DNA of 64,000 bases from Bog-756 sp963837805 (GCA_963837805.1 CAWIOU010000035.1:372001-436000), one strand, 5' to 3'; shown: positions 45,181 to 52,977, counted from the stretch's first letter. Translations and numbers: made by a program. Notes: a model not told the origin generated them from the letters alone.

Positions 45181-46425
45181 TCAATGGCGGTAGGCGGCGA
45201 CCTCGCTGCGGGTGAGGCTGATCAGATTGCCGAGGGCGATATTGACGTCGACCAGGTGGAGGCCCCAGGTGGGGCCGATCGTCTGTCCGACGATCGGCCT
45301 CCGATCCCCCGCATGGATGGGGGCGCTCACCTGTAACCAGGTGGCCCCGCCCTGGGACAGGCACTGGCCCGTATAGAGATCCGGCTCGGTCACCCACGGG
45401 GTGGGAAGCACCGGAGGCACGAGACCGGACAGTCCACCCAGTCCTTTGGCCAACGAGCTGGTCGGGAAGTAGGGAGCCAGGGGGGTGACCCCACCGGAGG
45501 GGTTGGCGGGATTGACGCACAGAACCTGCAGCCCGGCCTCCGACGTGTTGCCGGACAGTCGGCTGACTCCGGAACCCGGCCGGCCGAACAGCGAATTGGC
45601 TGGCGGGGCCTGGTCGAAGCTCGAATAGGCGATGACGCATCCTGTCTGCGTACTGGTCGTACAGGCCGGAACGTGCTGGAAACTGCCCCCGACGGTCCCG
45701 CCCACCGGGACCGTGACATTCCCGCCCAGGATGACGGCCGACACCAGGTGCCGGCGCAGGGCCGGGTTGTCGTCGATCTGGTTCTGCAGGAGCTTGATGA
45801 CCATCGAAGCGCCCTGCGAATGGCCGATGAGGATGAAGCCGCGACCGTGGTTGTAGTGGGCCAGGTAGTCCTCCCAGGCCGTCTGCACCGACCCATAGGC
45901 AGCGCGGAGGTCGGACGCCGTGATGGCCCCGGGGTCGGTCAGTGCATGCAGGGTCAACTGAGGGTAGATGGGTGCGTACACCTGGCACACCTGCGAGAAA
46001 CGGGAGGCCTGGATTCGGGCCACCGCCGTCTCAGCCGGGTCGATGCGGAGGTTGGCCACGACCCCCGACTGCCGGCTGACCGTCGGGTAGACATAGAAGC
46101 AGTCGGCCGCGGGATGGGCGGCCGACGAGGCGTGCTCCACGCTGGTGGGACCTGACTGGGGAATCACCGTGGTGGTCAGATCCCCGGAGCACGGATCGTC
46201 GGACAATCCCGGTCGACAGAGCCACTCGACGCCCCGGGCGTCCGTTCTCGATTGTGCGGCCCCGTTGGCCACTGCGGCCCGAACCGCCTGGGTCGGCACC
46301 GTGGTTGTCGGGGAGGTGGTCGACGCACTACACGCCGCGCCCAGTGCCGCCAGGCCGCACGCGACCGCTGTCGCCAGCGATCGACCGTGGGTCGTGGTCG
46401 GCGCTCGTCGGCGATACTCCAGCAT
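45181..46425 (-). CDS. DUF3089 alpha/beta-hydrolase lipoprotein
   Basis: A 414-residue exported lipoprotein: hydrophobic TAVACGLAALGAAC with lipobox C32. The DUF3089 domain carries DCFYVYPTVSRQ, a nucleophile elbow GHSQG in FILIGHSQGASMVIKLL, and paired cysteines (WLCRPGLSDDPCSG, ACTTSTQTGCV). DUF3089 proteins are lipase/esterase-like. ATG 46425 is preceded by GGAGGGACCTGA. It lies 260 bases upstream of the GGDEF gene on the same strand, probably independently transcribed. Confidence 0.9.
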   Translation of the reverse strand: MLEYRRRAPTTTHGRSLATAVACGLAALGAACSASTTSPTTTVPTQAVRAAVANGAAQSRTDARGVEWLCRPGLSDDPCSGDLTTTVIPQSGPTSVEHASSAAHPAADCFYVYPTVSRQSGVVANLRIDPAETAVARIQASRFSQVCQVYAPIYPQLTLHALTDPGAITASDLRAAYGSVQTAWEDYLAHYNHGRGFILIGHSQGASMVIKLLQNQIDDNPALRRHLVSAVILGGNVTVPVGGTVGGSFQHVPACTTSTQTGCVIAYSSFDQAPPANSLFGRPGSGVSRLSGNTSEAGLQVLCVNPANPSGGVTPLAPYFPTSSLAKGLGGLSGLVPPVLPTPWVTEPDLYTGQCLSQGGATWLQVSAPIHAGDRRPIVGQTIGPTWGLHLVDVNIALGNLISLTRSEVAAYRH

Positions 46426-46712
46426 TCAGGTCCCTCCGTGAAGTCCGGATCCGGACGTACCGACCCAGCGATGCCCGCAGCGGGGAACAGTATGCACCGA
46501 CCCGTCGCCCCCCGGCGGTACACCCGATGGACGACGGAGGGAAGCCGGGGTGGAGGCACCCGTCCCGAGCGGTGGCCGAGATTGAAATCACCGGTACGGG
46601 CTCAAACTTCCGCCCTGGAGCCTCGGCTTCAGGACCTGAGCACCCCCCGACATCCCGGATCACCCAAAGTGAGCGAGGATGCAGATGGAACCAGATTTGG
46701 TATCATGGAGGG

Positions 46713-47039
46713 ATGGATGCCGCCGTACTGCTTCAGGAGGCCCGTCGCAGGAGTGGGCTCTCCCGGAGGAAGCTCGCCCAACGTGGGGGTACCTCGGCGT
46801 CGACGTTGTCCGCCTATGAGTCGGGAACCTCGGTCCCCTCCGTTGCCACATTGGAGCGCCTGCTCCGGGCCGCAGGTTTCGAGGCCGAGGCCCATCTGAG
46901 ACCGGTTCCTCCGACGGACGAGCGGGAGCTGGCGGCGAAGATCGAGGCCTTGTTCTCCTTCGTGGACACCCTGCCCCGACGGCAACGGGGACCGCTGAGG
47001 TATCCCGTCTTTGCCGCCACGAGGACGACCGCTCGATGA
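46713..47039 (+). CDS. XRE-family helix-turn-helix protein (antitoxin-like)
   Basis: A 108-residue DNA-binding protein with a Cro/CI-type helix-turn-helix at residues ~4-57 (LLQEARRRSGLSRRKLAQRG, STLSAYESGTSVPSVATLERLL) and a short acidic helix after it. ATG 46713 begins the domain; the open frame upstream is not protein-like. Its stop overlaps the nucleotidyltransferase start (ATGA). Small XRE protein first, NTase second, is the usual order for AbiE-like or MNT-type toxin-antitoxin pairs. Confidence 0.87.
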   Translation: MDAAVLLQEARRRSGLSRRKLAQRGGTSASTLSAYESGTSVPSVATLERLLRAAGFEAEAHLRPVPPTDERELAAKIEALFSFVDTLPRRQRGPLRYPVFAATRTTAR

Positions 47040-47584
47040 GGCCGATCCTCGATGCCATCGTCGAGCTCCACGACGGGCTCGACGCGGCTGGGATCCACCA
47101 CGCCTTCGGCGGGGCCTTCGCCCTGCTGTGGTGCACAGGTGAGCCCAGAACGACGATCGACATCGATCTCAATATCTTTGTTCCCCCCACCGAGACACAG
47201 CGGGTTCTCGACGCCCTGCCCGAGGAGATCAAGGCCACCGATGAAGAAGTGTCCAAGCTGATGACCGATGGGCAGTGCCGGTTGATGTTCGACGGTATCC
47301 CCGTCGACATCTTTTTGGACACAACCCCCTTCCACGACGATCTCCACCTGCACGTCAAAGAGCATCAGTTGGCCGACAGGAGGCTTCCATTCCTCGGTTG
47401 CAATGACCTTGCCGTGTTCAAGGCCTACTTCAATCGGCGGAAGGACTGGGCCGACATCGAGGAGATGCTCCGAGCGGGGCGGCTCGACATCCCGTACGTG
47501 ACCGGCGTCCTGAGCGAGTATCTCGGACCCGACGACGAACGCGTCCGCGAACTACTCGCTATCCGCGACGAACTCGCCGGTTGA
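47036..47584 (+). CDS. Nucleotidyltransferase (toxin-like, AbiEii/DUF6036 style)
   Basis: A 182-residue protein with the polymerase-beta-like nucleotidyltransferase motif: HHAFGGAFALLWCTGEPRTT followed by IDIDLNIFV, giving D42 and D44 as metal-binding aspartates, and a third acidic position in GIPVDIFLD. The C-terminal half is helical (FLGCNDLAVFKAYFNRRKDWADIEEML). Enzymes of this type in two-gene modules attach nucleotides to tRNA or partner proteins and block growth. The coupled XRE gene should neutralise or repress it. Could instead be a housekeeping NTase, but the pairing argues for toxin-antitoxin or phage defence. Confidence 0.85.
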   Translation: MRPILDAIVELHDGLDAAGIHHAFGGAFALLWCTGEPRTTIDIDLNIFVPPTETQRVLDALPEEIKATDEEVSKLMTDGQCRLMFDGIPVDIFLDTTPFHDDLHLHVKEHQLADRRLPFLGCNDLAVFKAYFNRRKDWADIEEMLRAGRLDIPYVTGVLSEYLGPDDERVRELLAIRDELAG

Positions 47585-47984
47585 GTCGGGTCTGAACCTC
47601 AACCCTCGAGGCTGAGGGCAGGCTGCAATTGCGCTGCGGCGACAATCAGGGGTCGGGGGTCAACGAACGTTGGCTGGAGGTGAACGGACTCGAATCGTCG
47701 ACCCTCCATGGCGAACGTCCTTCCGCCGACACCCCGGTCGCTCGCGTTGTTCCTACTAAATGCCCATTTCGGCCGCGTCAGGATCGTCGCCCCGCGGCCC
47801 GCCCAGCTGAGTGGGGAAGCTCTGGTCCTACCGGCCGAGCCCCAAGCCGGTGACGGCTCGCGACGGCGACGTCTCCCGTTTTTCTGCAGGCACGAAATCG
47901 ACAGGGGCGTGAGAAGCGAGATCTTCTTCCAGTCAGAACCGTCTCCAGGGCTTGGGTGATTGGTCCAGACCGTGCCCGTAGTCT
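47585..47984. other. Gene-free spacer left of the queC/queD island
   Basis: Four hundred bases with no convincing gene. It contains copy 1 of the dispersed hairpin repeat (47597-47617) and, near 47870-47890, CCCGTTTTTC after GC-rich sequence. An 83-codon open frame (47708-47959) has no protein-like character. Boundaries of the neighbouring island probably lie here. Confidence 0.5.
47597..47617. repeat. Dispersed hairpin repeat, copy 1
   Basis: A 21-base element ending in TCGAGGCTGAGG, preceded by CCTCAAC. Arms CCTCAAC/GCTGAGG pair with one mismatch around a 7-base centre. The last 12 bases are identical in copies at 52685-52705 and 56652-56672. Confidence 0.65.
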
Positions 47985-48914
47985 GTGCTCGTGCGAACCA
48001 ATGCAGTCCACGACGTCGTCGTGATCGGAGCCGGTGCGGCGGGCGTGAGCGCAGCGATCGAGTGTTTCGACATCCAGCTCGACGTCGTTGTGCTCGAAGC
48101 CGCGAGCAGGGTCGGGGGTCAGATCGACCAGATCCCCCACACCGTGCGCAACGTGGCGCCGGCAATGGACGGCAACGACGCACTGGTCGAAGCACTGGCG
48201 CGCCACGCTTCAACCCTCGGTGACCGCCTGCGGCTCGACCAGACGGTAACCCGACTTGATCTTGCGTCTGGGCAGGTCGACGCGGGCACGCATCGGTACC
48301 GATCCCGGAGTGTGCTGGTGGCCACGGGATCGCGCCGGCGCGAGCTCGGGAATGCACCCGATGGATCATTCGGAGGGGACGTCACCTACCTGGTCGAGCC
48401 TCATCTGGCGCGGTTTGCCAGCCAGCCGACGGCGGTTATCGGCGGTGGGGACAGCGCCGCGCTCGACGCGCTGGAACTCGCCGCGGCTGGGTCGTCGGTG
48501 ACACTTATTTACCGCTCGCCCGACCTCACCGCGAGACGGGATGTCGTCGAACGGGTCCGGGCGGAGGTTCGCATCACCGAGATGGCCGGGTGGGCGCTCC
48601 AAATGCTCGTCGGTTCTGACCACCTCGATGGGATCGATGTATCGAACAGTGACACCGGCGAGCAACGGCGGCTCGACGTCCGTGGCGTCGTTCTGAAGCT
48701 GGGGCGCGAGCAACGCGTCGACCTAGTGCGCAACCAATTGGACCTCGGCCCTCATGGCGGGATCGTGGTCAACGCCGATCTTCGCACTTCGGAACCGCGG
48801 ACATTTGCTGCCGGGGATGTCGTCGAAGGCGCCTATGAGCGCATCGCAACGGCAATTGGCCAGGGATCGCTCGCCGCCCGCTCCATCCTCGCTTATCTCG
48901 AGTCCTCCCCATGA
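47985..48914 (+). CDS. Thioredoxin-reductase-like FAD/NAD(P) oxidoreductase lacking redox cysteines
   Basis: A 309-residue two-dinucleotide-domain flavoprotein. FAD motif VIGAGAAGVSAA is at residues 13-24 (glycines 15, 17, 20), the NAD(P) motif VIGGGDSAALDALELA at 151-166, and the closing FAD motif TFAAGDVVEG at 273-282. The only cysteine is C27, so the CxxC of thioredoxin reductase is absent. It resembles the ferredoxin/flavodoxin-reductase-like branch or a substrate-specific oxidoreductase. Starts GTG 47985 or GTG 47991. Its stop overlaps the DUF4254 start (ATGA). In this island it could reduce a deazapurine or pterin intermediate; that is inference. Confidence 0.85.
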   Translation: MLVRTNAVHDVVVIGAGAAGVSAAIECFDIQLDVVVLEAASRVGGQIDQIPHTVRNVAPAMDGNDALVEALARHASTLGDRLRLDQTVTRLDLASGQVDAGTHRYRSRSVLVATGSRRRELGNAPDGSFGGDVTYLVEPHLARFASQPTAVIGGGDSAALDALELAAAGSSVTLIYRSPDLTARRDVVERVRAEVRITEMAGWALQMLVGSDHLDGIDVSNSDTGEQRRLDVRGVVLKLGREQRVDLVRNQLDLGPHGGIVVNADLRTSEPRTFAAGDVVEGAYERIATAIGQGSLAARSILAYLESSP

Positions 48915-49480
48915 AGGTCTCTCGCCTCCCTACGGCGGCGACGATCCTCGACGCTCTACTGGACCGACCGGCACGAGAGGACAGGCAGCCAGCCGTCCAG
49001 GAACTGGCCTCGATGATGGATCCGATTCTCGCCCTCCACCGCAGCAACGTCTTGCAGTGGGCTCGCGAAGACGATGCCCGCGAGGACCAGGCGGACGACG
49101 CCGTGATCGCCTCTGCGAAGCGAGACATTGACCAACTGAACACCTCCCGTCACGGTTTCATCGAAGAAATCGACCGCGCCTTTCTGCGCGCTATCAATCC
49201 ACGTGAAGGTGCACCGTTTGTGACCGAGAGCCCGGGCATGGCGATCGACCGCTTGTCGGTGCTTGTGATCCGACTCGCCTCGACCGAGGCCAGAACTCCT
49301 TCGGGAACAGCAGATACCGAGCTCTACGCTGACCGGCTTCCTCGATTGCGGATGCAACTCTCTTCGCTTGAAGAGGCAATCGCCACTTTGTTCGACGATC
49401 TGACTAAGGGTTCTCGGCGGTTCCTGGCGTACGAGAGCCTGAAACTGTATGGGCAGGAAGGCTCCGGACCAGTTTGCTGA
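48911..49480 (+). CDS. DUF4254 protein
   Basis: A 189-residue all-helical protein that fits DUF4254 (PF14063). Family blocks are LHRSNVLQWAREDDARE (residues 42-58), AKRDIDQLNTSRHGFIEEID (69-88), VTESPGMAIDRLSVLVIRL (104-122) and a final LKLYGQEGSG. DUF4254 genes usually stand beside GT9 glycosyltransferases in Bacteroidetes surface-polysaccharide loci; a GT9 gene is also present here, which makes the pairing meaningful. No catalytic role is known for the family. The 3' end overlaps the convergent propeller-like gene by 77 bases. Confidence 0.82.
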   Translation: MKVSRLPTAATILDALLDRPAREDRQPAVQELASMMDPILALHRSNVLQWAREDDAREDQADDAVIASAKRDIDQLNTSRHGFIEEIDRAFLRAINPREGAPFVTESPGMAIDRLSVLVIRLASTEARTPSGTADTELYADRLPRLRMQLSSLEEAIATLFDDLTKGSRRFLAYESLKLYGQEGSGPVC

Positions 49481-50516
49481 CGGTGCGCAATGACACCCGG
49501 TGGAGCTCGTAACCACCGCGATTGAAACCGACAACAAGTTGGTCCCCCACGACCGCCGTATGAGCGATGCCCAACGGGTTTGGGCTCAGTGCACTGGTGA
49601 GCTGGGTGGTCACCGGTGCACCAGGGGGCAGCGCGTGCAAATCACCTCGGCGACCCACGCCACAGGGTACGCCGTTCGCCACGACCAGTGCCATGCCCCC
49701 GCTTCCCCAGGCAAGGTCGGCGCCGAATCGGGCGGACACCACGACGGTTCCACTGGCTAGGTCGAGCTCGGCAAGCCCCCCGCCACCCAGACTCTCCCAG
49801 TCGTAGTCGTCAACACGGGCACCGCCCAGGGCGCTCCCCGCAGCCCAGAGGGAGGACCCGCTTGTCACCAGCACGGCGGAGAGGAAATCGACTGCGGTCT
49901 CCCACCGGATCGCACCGAGCCGGCCGTGATCCGCTTCCACCAGCCGGACCCGGCCCTCGCCGCCGAGTGCCACCCAGCCAGTGCCCTCTGGCGTCGAACC
50001 TGCAGCAAGAGCGGTGACGAAGCCGAAGGATCCTTGTGCTGTGCTCGCGTCGAGTCGGTGGCCTGACGAGGCGATGGGTTGGGTCACCAGCACACCGCCG
50101 CGGCGTTCACCTCGGGGCCGTGAAGTTACCAAGCGATTTCCCAGACCAACAATCCTCTCGACGTCAGCGATAAAGTCGAGCCGGCGGTCCTCGTTGAGAT
50201 ATGGCACCATCACGGGCCCTGTTTGGTGGGATCGTGGCGGCGCAAAGATCCGCACCGAGCCGAGATGGTTGACAACAGCAATCTGGCCCGTGTCGGCGAG
50301 GTCGAGGATGGCATGGATGTCCAGATCGAACTGGGACGTCTCGTCATCGTCTGGGAACAAGGTGTCCCCAAACACGGCTAGCGGGCGCAGCGAGGCATCG
50401 GCAAAAACGACGTTGCGGCCTAGGTTGTTCCAGGCGCAATGATTGCCGAGCGAAGCGAGCCGACCGATGCCGGCGGGCTGAGAATTCGCCACCCGACTTA
50501 GGGGGAGCGAATCCAT
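49404..50516 (-). CDS. Predicted beta-propeller-like protein of the queC/queD island
   Basis: A 370-residue protein without signal peptide. Strand-turn repeats such as GQIAVVNHLGSVRIFAPP, SFGFVTALAAGS, GWVALGGEGRVRLVEAD, SSLWAAGSALGG and LAELDLASGTVVVSARFG suggest a propeller made of 40-50-residue blades, WD40- or NHL-like without strict signatures. ATG 50516 overlaps the GT9 stop by one base (TGATG); TTG 50519 is an alternative. It is last in the leftward set QueD-QueC-GT9-propeller. Likely a scaffold or binding subunit for the enzymes; no catalytic motif seen. Its 3' end overlaps DUF4254. Confidence 0.75.
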   Translation of the reverse strand: MDSLPLSRVANSQPAGIGRLASLGNHCAWNNLGRNVVFADASLRPLAVFGDTLFPDDDETSQFDLDIHAILDLADTGQIAVVNHLGSVRIFAPPRSHQTGPVMVPYLNEDRRLDFIADVERIVGLGNRLVTSRPRGERRGGVLVTQPIASSGHRLDASTAQGSFGFVTALAAGSTPEGTGWVALGGEGRVRLVEADHGRLGAIRWETAVDFLSAVLVTSGSSLWAAGSALGGARVDDYDWESLGGGGLAELDLASGTVVVSARFGADLAWGSGGMALVVANGVPCGVGRRGDLHALPPGAPVTTQLTSALSPNPLGIAHTAVVGDQLVVGFNRGGYELHRVSLRTVSKLVRSLPAHTVSGSRTPGTAENP

Positions 50517-51430
50517 CAACAGAGCTCACTAAGCACTCTCAGCACCGAACTGGGCTCAATCGCGGCCAGACAGGCGGAATGCGCGGGACATACACGTGGC
50601 GACGGGTCCATCGCGGTTAGGTTTACGCGCTGGTTGTAGGCGTACTCTTTCTCTGCCAGCCGGCACGCGGGATCACATACCGATCCGGCAACCAGGCGGG
50701 TGTGGTCCCAGTCCCGGAAGTAGATAGCCGGGAGTCGGGAGAGGGTGACGGTGGGTGTACTCTGTTGGGCCGCGATATGCGTCAGACCGGTGTCGACGCC
50801 AACAACAGCGCGACATGCACTGAGCGCGTCGACCGCGTCTCCCGGCGTCGGTGCCACGAGTCTGGCGAGTCCTTGATCCACTAGGGGGTTGCTTCCTTCG
50901 TCACGAGTGATGACGGCGACACCGAGGCCTCGGCGTCCGAGCGCGGCGCCAAGCTCGACCCAGCGCTCGGGGGCCCACCGCTTCGCCGTCCCGTCGGCGT
51001 CGACGACGAACAGGACCAGACCCTCGGCGTCAGGTCGCTCCCGAGACTCGAGGGGGAACGGTGCTGAGAAGTCGCCGACGACCCCAAGATCGGCCCCTAT
51101 GCGGGCGATGATCTCATTGATCGGCAGCGTGCCGTAAGCGGCCGCAAATTCTGGCGACCCCCACCAGTAGTCGCGCTGCAGGGGATGGTCGCGCAGGTCC
51201 ACGAGCACCTCGGGCGGCCCAATTGCGAGGTCACCCTCGGCGACCGTCCCGGCGAGACCGCTGACGCGTCCGGCGAGAGCAGCTTGGCCATCCGACCGGG
51301 TAACCAGCCAGGTTTCCGTGGCCGAGCACTTGTCGGCGTTCACGGCGGCCTGCACTATCGGGAGAGAGATCACGAGATCACCCAGGCCGAACGACACCGG
51401 AGCGATGAATCGCCGGCGTCCGGTGGTCAT
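50516..51430 (-). CDS. GT9-family (heptosyltransferase-like) glycosyltransferase
   Basis: A 304-residue GT-B enzyme of family GT9. The N-terminal SFGLGDLVISLPIVQAA (residues 13-29) is the usual acceptor-domain start. DGTAKRWAPERWVELGAALG (146-165) begins the nucleotide-sugar domain, and VGVDTGLTHIAAQQSTPTV (210-228) is the donor-binding signature. C252, C256, C281 and C287 form the C-terminal Cys cluster seen in many GT9 proteins. An actinomycete has no LPS heptose, so the acceptor must be something else; the coupled queC gene (ATGA overlap) suggests a small nucleoside-like molecule or a cell-envelope glycan. Confidence 0.85.
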   Translation of the reverse strand: MTTGRRRFIAPVSFGLGDLVISLPIVQAAVNADKCSATETWLVTRSDGQAALAGRVSGLAGTVAEGDLAIGPPEVLVDLRDHPLQRDYWWGSPEFAAAYGTLPINEIIARIGADLGVVGDFSAPFPLESRERPDAEGLVLFVVDADGTAKRWAPERWVELGAALGRRGLGVAVITRDEGSNPLVDQGLARLVAPTPGDAVDALSACRAVVGVDTGLTHIAAQQSTPTVTLSRLPAIYFRDWDHTRLVAGSVCDPACRLAEKEYAYNQRVNLTAMDPSPRVCPAHSACLAAIEPSSVLRVLSELC

Positions 51431-52089
51431 AGGGTGGCGTAGTCAGTGGTGTCGGCAAGGCCCAACCCATTGAAGGCGAGTTGACGCTCGGCGCACTTGT
51501 TGCAGCGGCCACAGTGGCGTTCCGAGCGCGGTGCGATGCAGGAGAAGGTGAGGTCAAGTGGAAGCTCTCGACCGACCTCAAGGACTTCCTGCTTGGAGCG
51601 ACCGGCGAATGGAGTGACCACCGATAGCGGGCAACGAAGCGCACGTCCGGCTAACGCCGAGAATCCAGTGAAGAATTCGCGGTCGGCGTCGGGAAAGGGG
51701 TTGGCAGCCAGAGTGCCGAGGGCGATGGTCGGAATCCCGTTGAGCGCGCACCACACACTCGATTTCGCGAGCAACAGAAGATTACGCCCGGGAAGGTAGA
51801 CGGCTTCGTCGGGTGATCCGTCGTCCGGAACGCTTTGTCCGGTCATGCTCCAGTGGGCCCCATAGATATCGGCAACCGGCAGGTCGAGCGTGATCAGGGG
51901 TTTAACGTCCGAGTTCGGCAACGATGCGAGGAACCGTTCGAGATGGCGGGCCTCAACGTTCTCCCACGCCAGTCCGAAACGAACATAGATAGGGGTCACC
52001 TCGCTCCCCTCACTCGCCAGGTGTGCAACCAGAATCGCGCTGTCGAGGCCGCCGCTGGCCAAGACGGCGACCGCATCTGCCACGACCAC
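51427..52089 (-). CDS. queC: QueC-like 7-cyano-7-deazaguanine synthase family protein
   Basis: A 220-residue PP-loop ATPase. The pyrophosphatase loop SGGLDS is at residues 12-17, YLPGRNLLLLA at 98-108, and four zinc cysteines C184, C193, C196 and C199 have the canonical QueC spacing (x8, x2, x2) in CGRCNKCAERQLAF. QueC turns 7-carboxy-7-deazaguanine into preQ0 via an adenylated amide; relatives use the same chemistry on other carboxylates. The strand after the loop (YVRFGLAWENVEARH) differs from typical QueC. GTG 52089 (or GTG 52083) lies 5 bases after the queD stop. The stop overlaps the GT9 start. Confidence 0.88.
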   Translation of the reverse strand: MVVADAVAVLASGGLDSAILVAHLASEGSEVTPIYVRFGLAWENVEARHLERFLASLPNSDVKPLITLDLPVADIYGAHWSMTGQSVPDDGSPDEAVYLPGRNLLLLAKSSVWCALNGIPTIALGTLAANPFPDADREFFTGFSALAGRALRCPLSVVTPFAGRSKQEVLEVGRELPLDLTFSCIAPRSERHCGRCNKCAERQLAFNGLGLADTTDYATL

Positions 52090-52094
52090 AACGT

Positions 52095-52454
52095 TTACCG
52101 TTCGCCTCGGTAGACACACCCAGAGTTGCACGTCTCCCGGACAACCACCTGTGAGATCTCTGGCAAGGCAATGGCCAGTCGCTCCCAGATCCACCGAGCC
52201 AGCACCTCACTCGTGGGATTCTCAAGCCCGACGATCTCGTTCAGGTAGTAGTGATCGAGCTCCCCGAGTAGGGGCGCCATCGCGTCACTGATGTCGCGAA
52301 AATCGCGAACCCAGCCAAGTTCCGCGTCGACTGGGCCAGTGAGGTGAACCGATACCTGAAAAGAGTGCCCGTGTAAGCGGGCACATTTGTGTCCGGGTTC
52401 GACGTTCGGCAGCCGATGGGCGGCCTCGAACATGAAATCCTTGAAGATCTCCAC
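52095..52454 (-). CDS. queD: QueD-type 6-carboxy-tetrahydropterin synthase / PTPS family
   Basis: A 119-residue PTPS-fold enzyme with every key residue: zinc ligands H13, H28, H30 (FEAAHRL, LHGHSF), catalytic C24 (GHKCARLHGH), the D67-H68 pair in ELDHYYLN, ENPTSE (78-83) and E107 in VVRET. QueD converts dihydroneopterin triphosphate to 6-carboxy-tetrahydropterin, the first committed step to 7-deazaguanines. C24 favours QueD over mammalian-type PTPS. It heads the leftward gene set. No queE or folE is in the window, so the middle step must be encoded elsewhere. The start is GTG 52454, with a promoter-like TAGGGT six bases away, possibly leaderless. Confidence 0.93.
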   Translation of the reverse strand: MEIFKDFMFEAAHRLPNVEPGHKCARLHGHSFQVSVHLTGPVDAELGWVRDFRDISDAMAPLLGELDHYYLNEIVGLENPTSEVLARWIWERLAIALPEISQVVVRETCNSGCVYRGER

Positions 52455-52460
52455 GGTGAG

Positions 52461-52490
52461 ACCCTAATGTCCGGCCCCCGTCGGGGTCGA
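52461..52490 (-). promoter_or_regulatory. Putative promoter of the queD-queC-GT9 set, possibly leaderless
   Basis: Reading leftward, TAGGGT (52466-52461) fits a -10 box and ends six bases before the GTG start. TCGACC (52490-52485) about 18 bases further out resembles -35. No ribosome site is visible, consistent with a leaderless message. The assignment rests on motif likeness only. Confidence 0.35.
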
Positions 52491-52684
52491 CCGACCACTT
52501 GGTGCGGAGGCGGGCCGCTGAGCCCCGGAGCTGTCCGGAGGGTGAGCCGGCGGGCCGACAACCGGGTCTTCTGCCTTCCCGGCAATGGGTGCCGTCGCCG
52601 CAACCGTGCCACATGCCCTGTACCCGGCCGATGTCCGACGTCCGAGAGGCCGGTTTCCTGCACGCTGCTACGGAGAGCGCTCGA

Positions 52685-52705
52685 CGTCAGCCGTCGAGGC
52701 TGAGG
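52685..52705. repeat. Dispersed hairpin repeat, copy 2
   Basis: A 21-base element: CGTCAGC, a 7-base centre, then GCTGAGG. It shares its last 12 bases (TCGAGGCTGAGG) with copies at 47597 and 56652. One mismatch in the stem. Confidence 0.65.
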
Positions 52706-52789
52706 ACCCACCAGCTCCGTCGGCTCGATCGCTGAGGGCGGCCCAGGTTCGCCGGCCTCGGCCCTTGGCAGGTCGAACGAACCGCGATG

Positions 52790-52804
52790 CAGGTAGGAGA
52801 CCTG
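52790..52804. repeat. Short hairpin with AGGAG loop, copy 1
   Basis: CAGGT-AGGAG-ACCTG. The 13-base core AGGTAGGAGACCT occurs again at 60672-60684 with a longer paired stem, so loop and inner stem are conserved between two distant spacers. Confidence 0.5.
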
Positions 52805-52977
52805 ATCCCTCGAGATGCCTCCACGGGCCCCGACCTCCGGCAGTTCGTCTGTTGCAGACCTGACATCAGATAGTCATGAAAGTGAAAGCGACCCTGACGG
52901 TTGCGTCTGGAACTCGGGTGCTAAGTGTTGGTGGGCAGCTCCGCTGACCGAATTCCTACCCCGCGTCGCCCGTGAGA

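Noticed and set aside
44921..45988. Extension of the GGDEF protein to 1028 residues
   Set aside because: The upstream frame runs through the DUF3089 gene on the same strand in another frame and has no conserved pattern.
47670..47710. tRNA-like stretch (ATTCGAGTCC on the minus strand)
   Set aside because: No matching 5-bp T-stem and no acceptor or anticodon arms at the right distances.
47985..52454. Reading the QueC-like gene as part of a Qat or type IV CBASS defence system
   Set aside because: No QatA/B/D, no CD-NTase, no TGT-like Cap10 and no effector; the presence of a full QueD points to small-molecule chemistry.
47985..52454. Dpd-type 7-deazaguanine DNA modification cluster
   Set aside because: No DpdA transglycosylase or restriction components are seen in the window.
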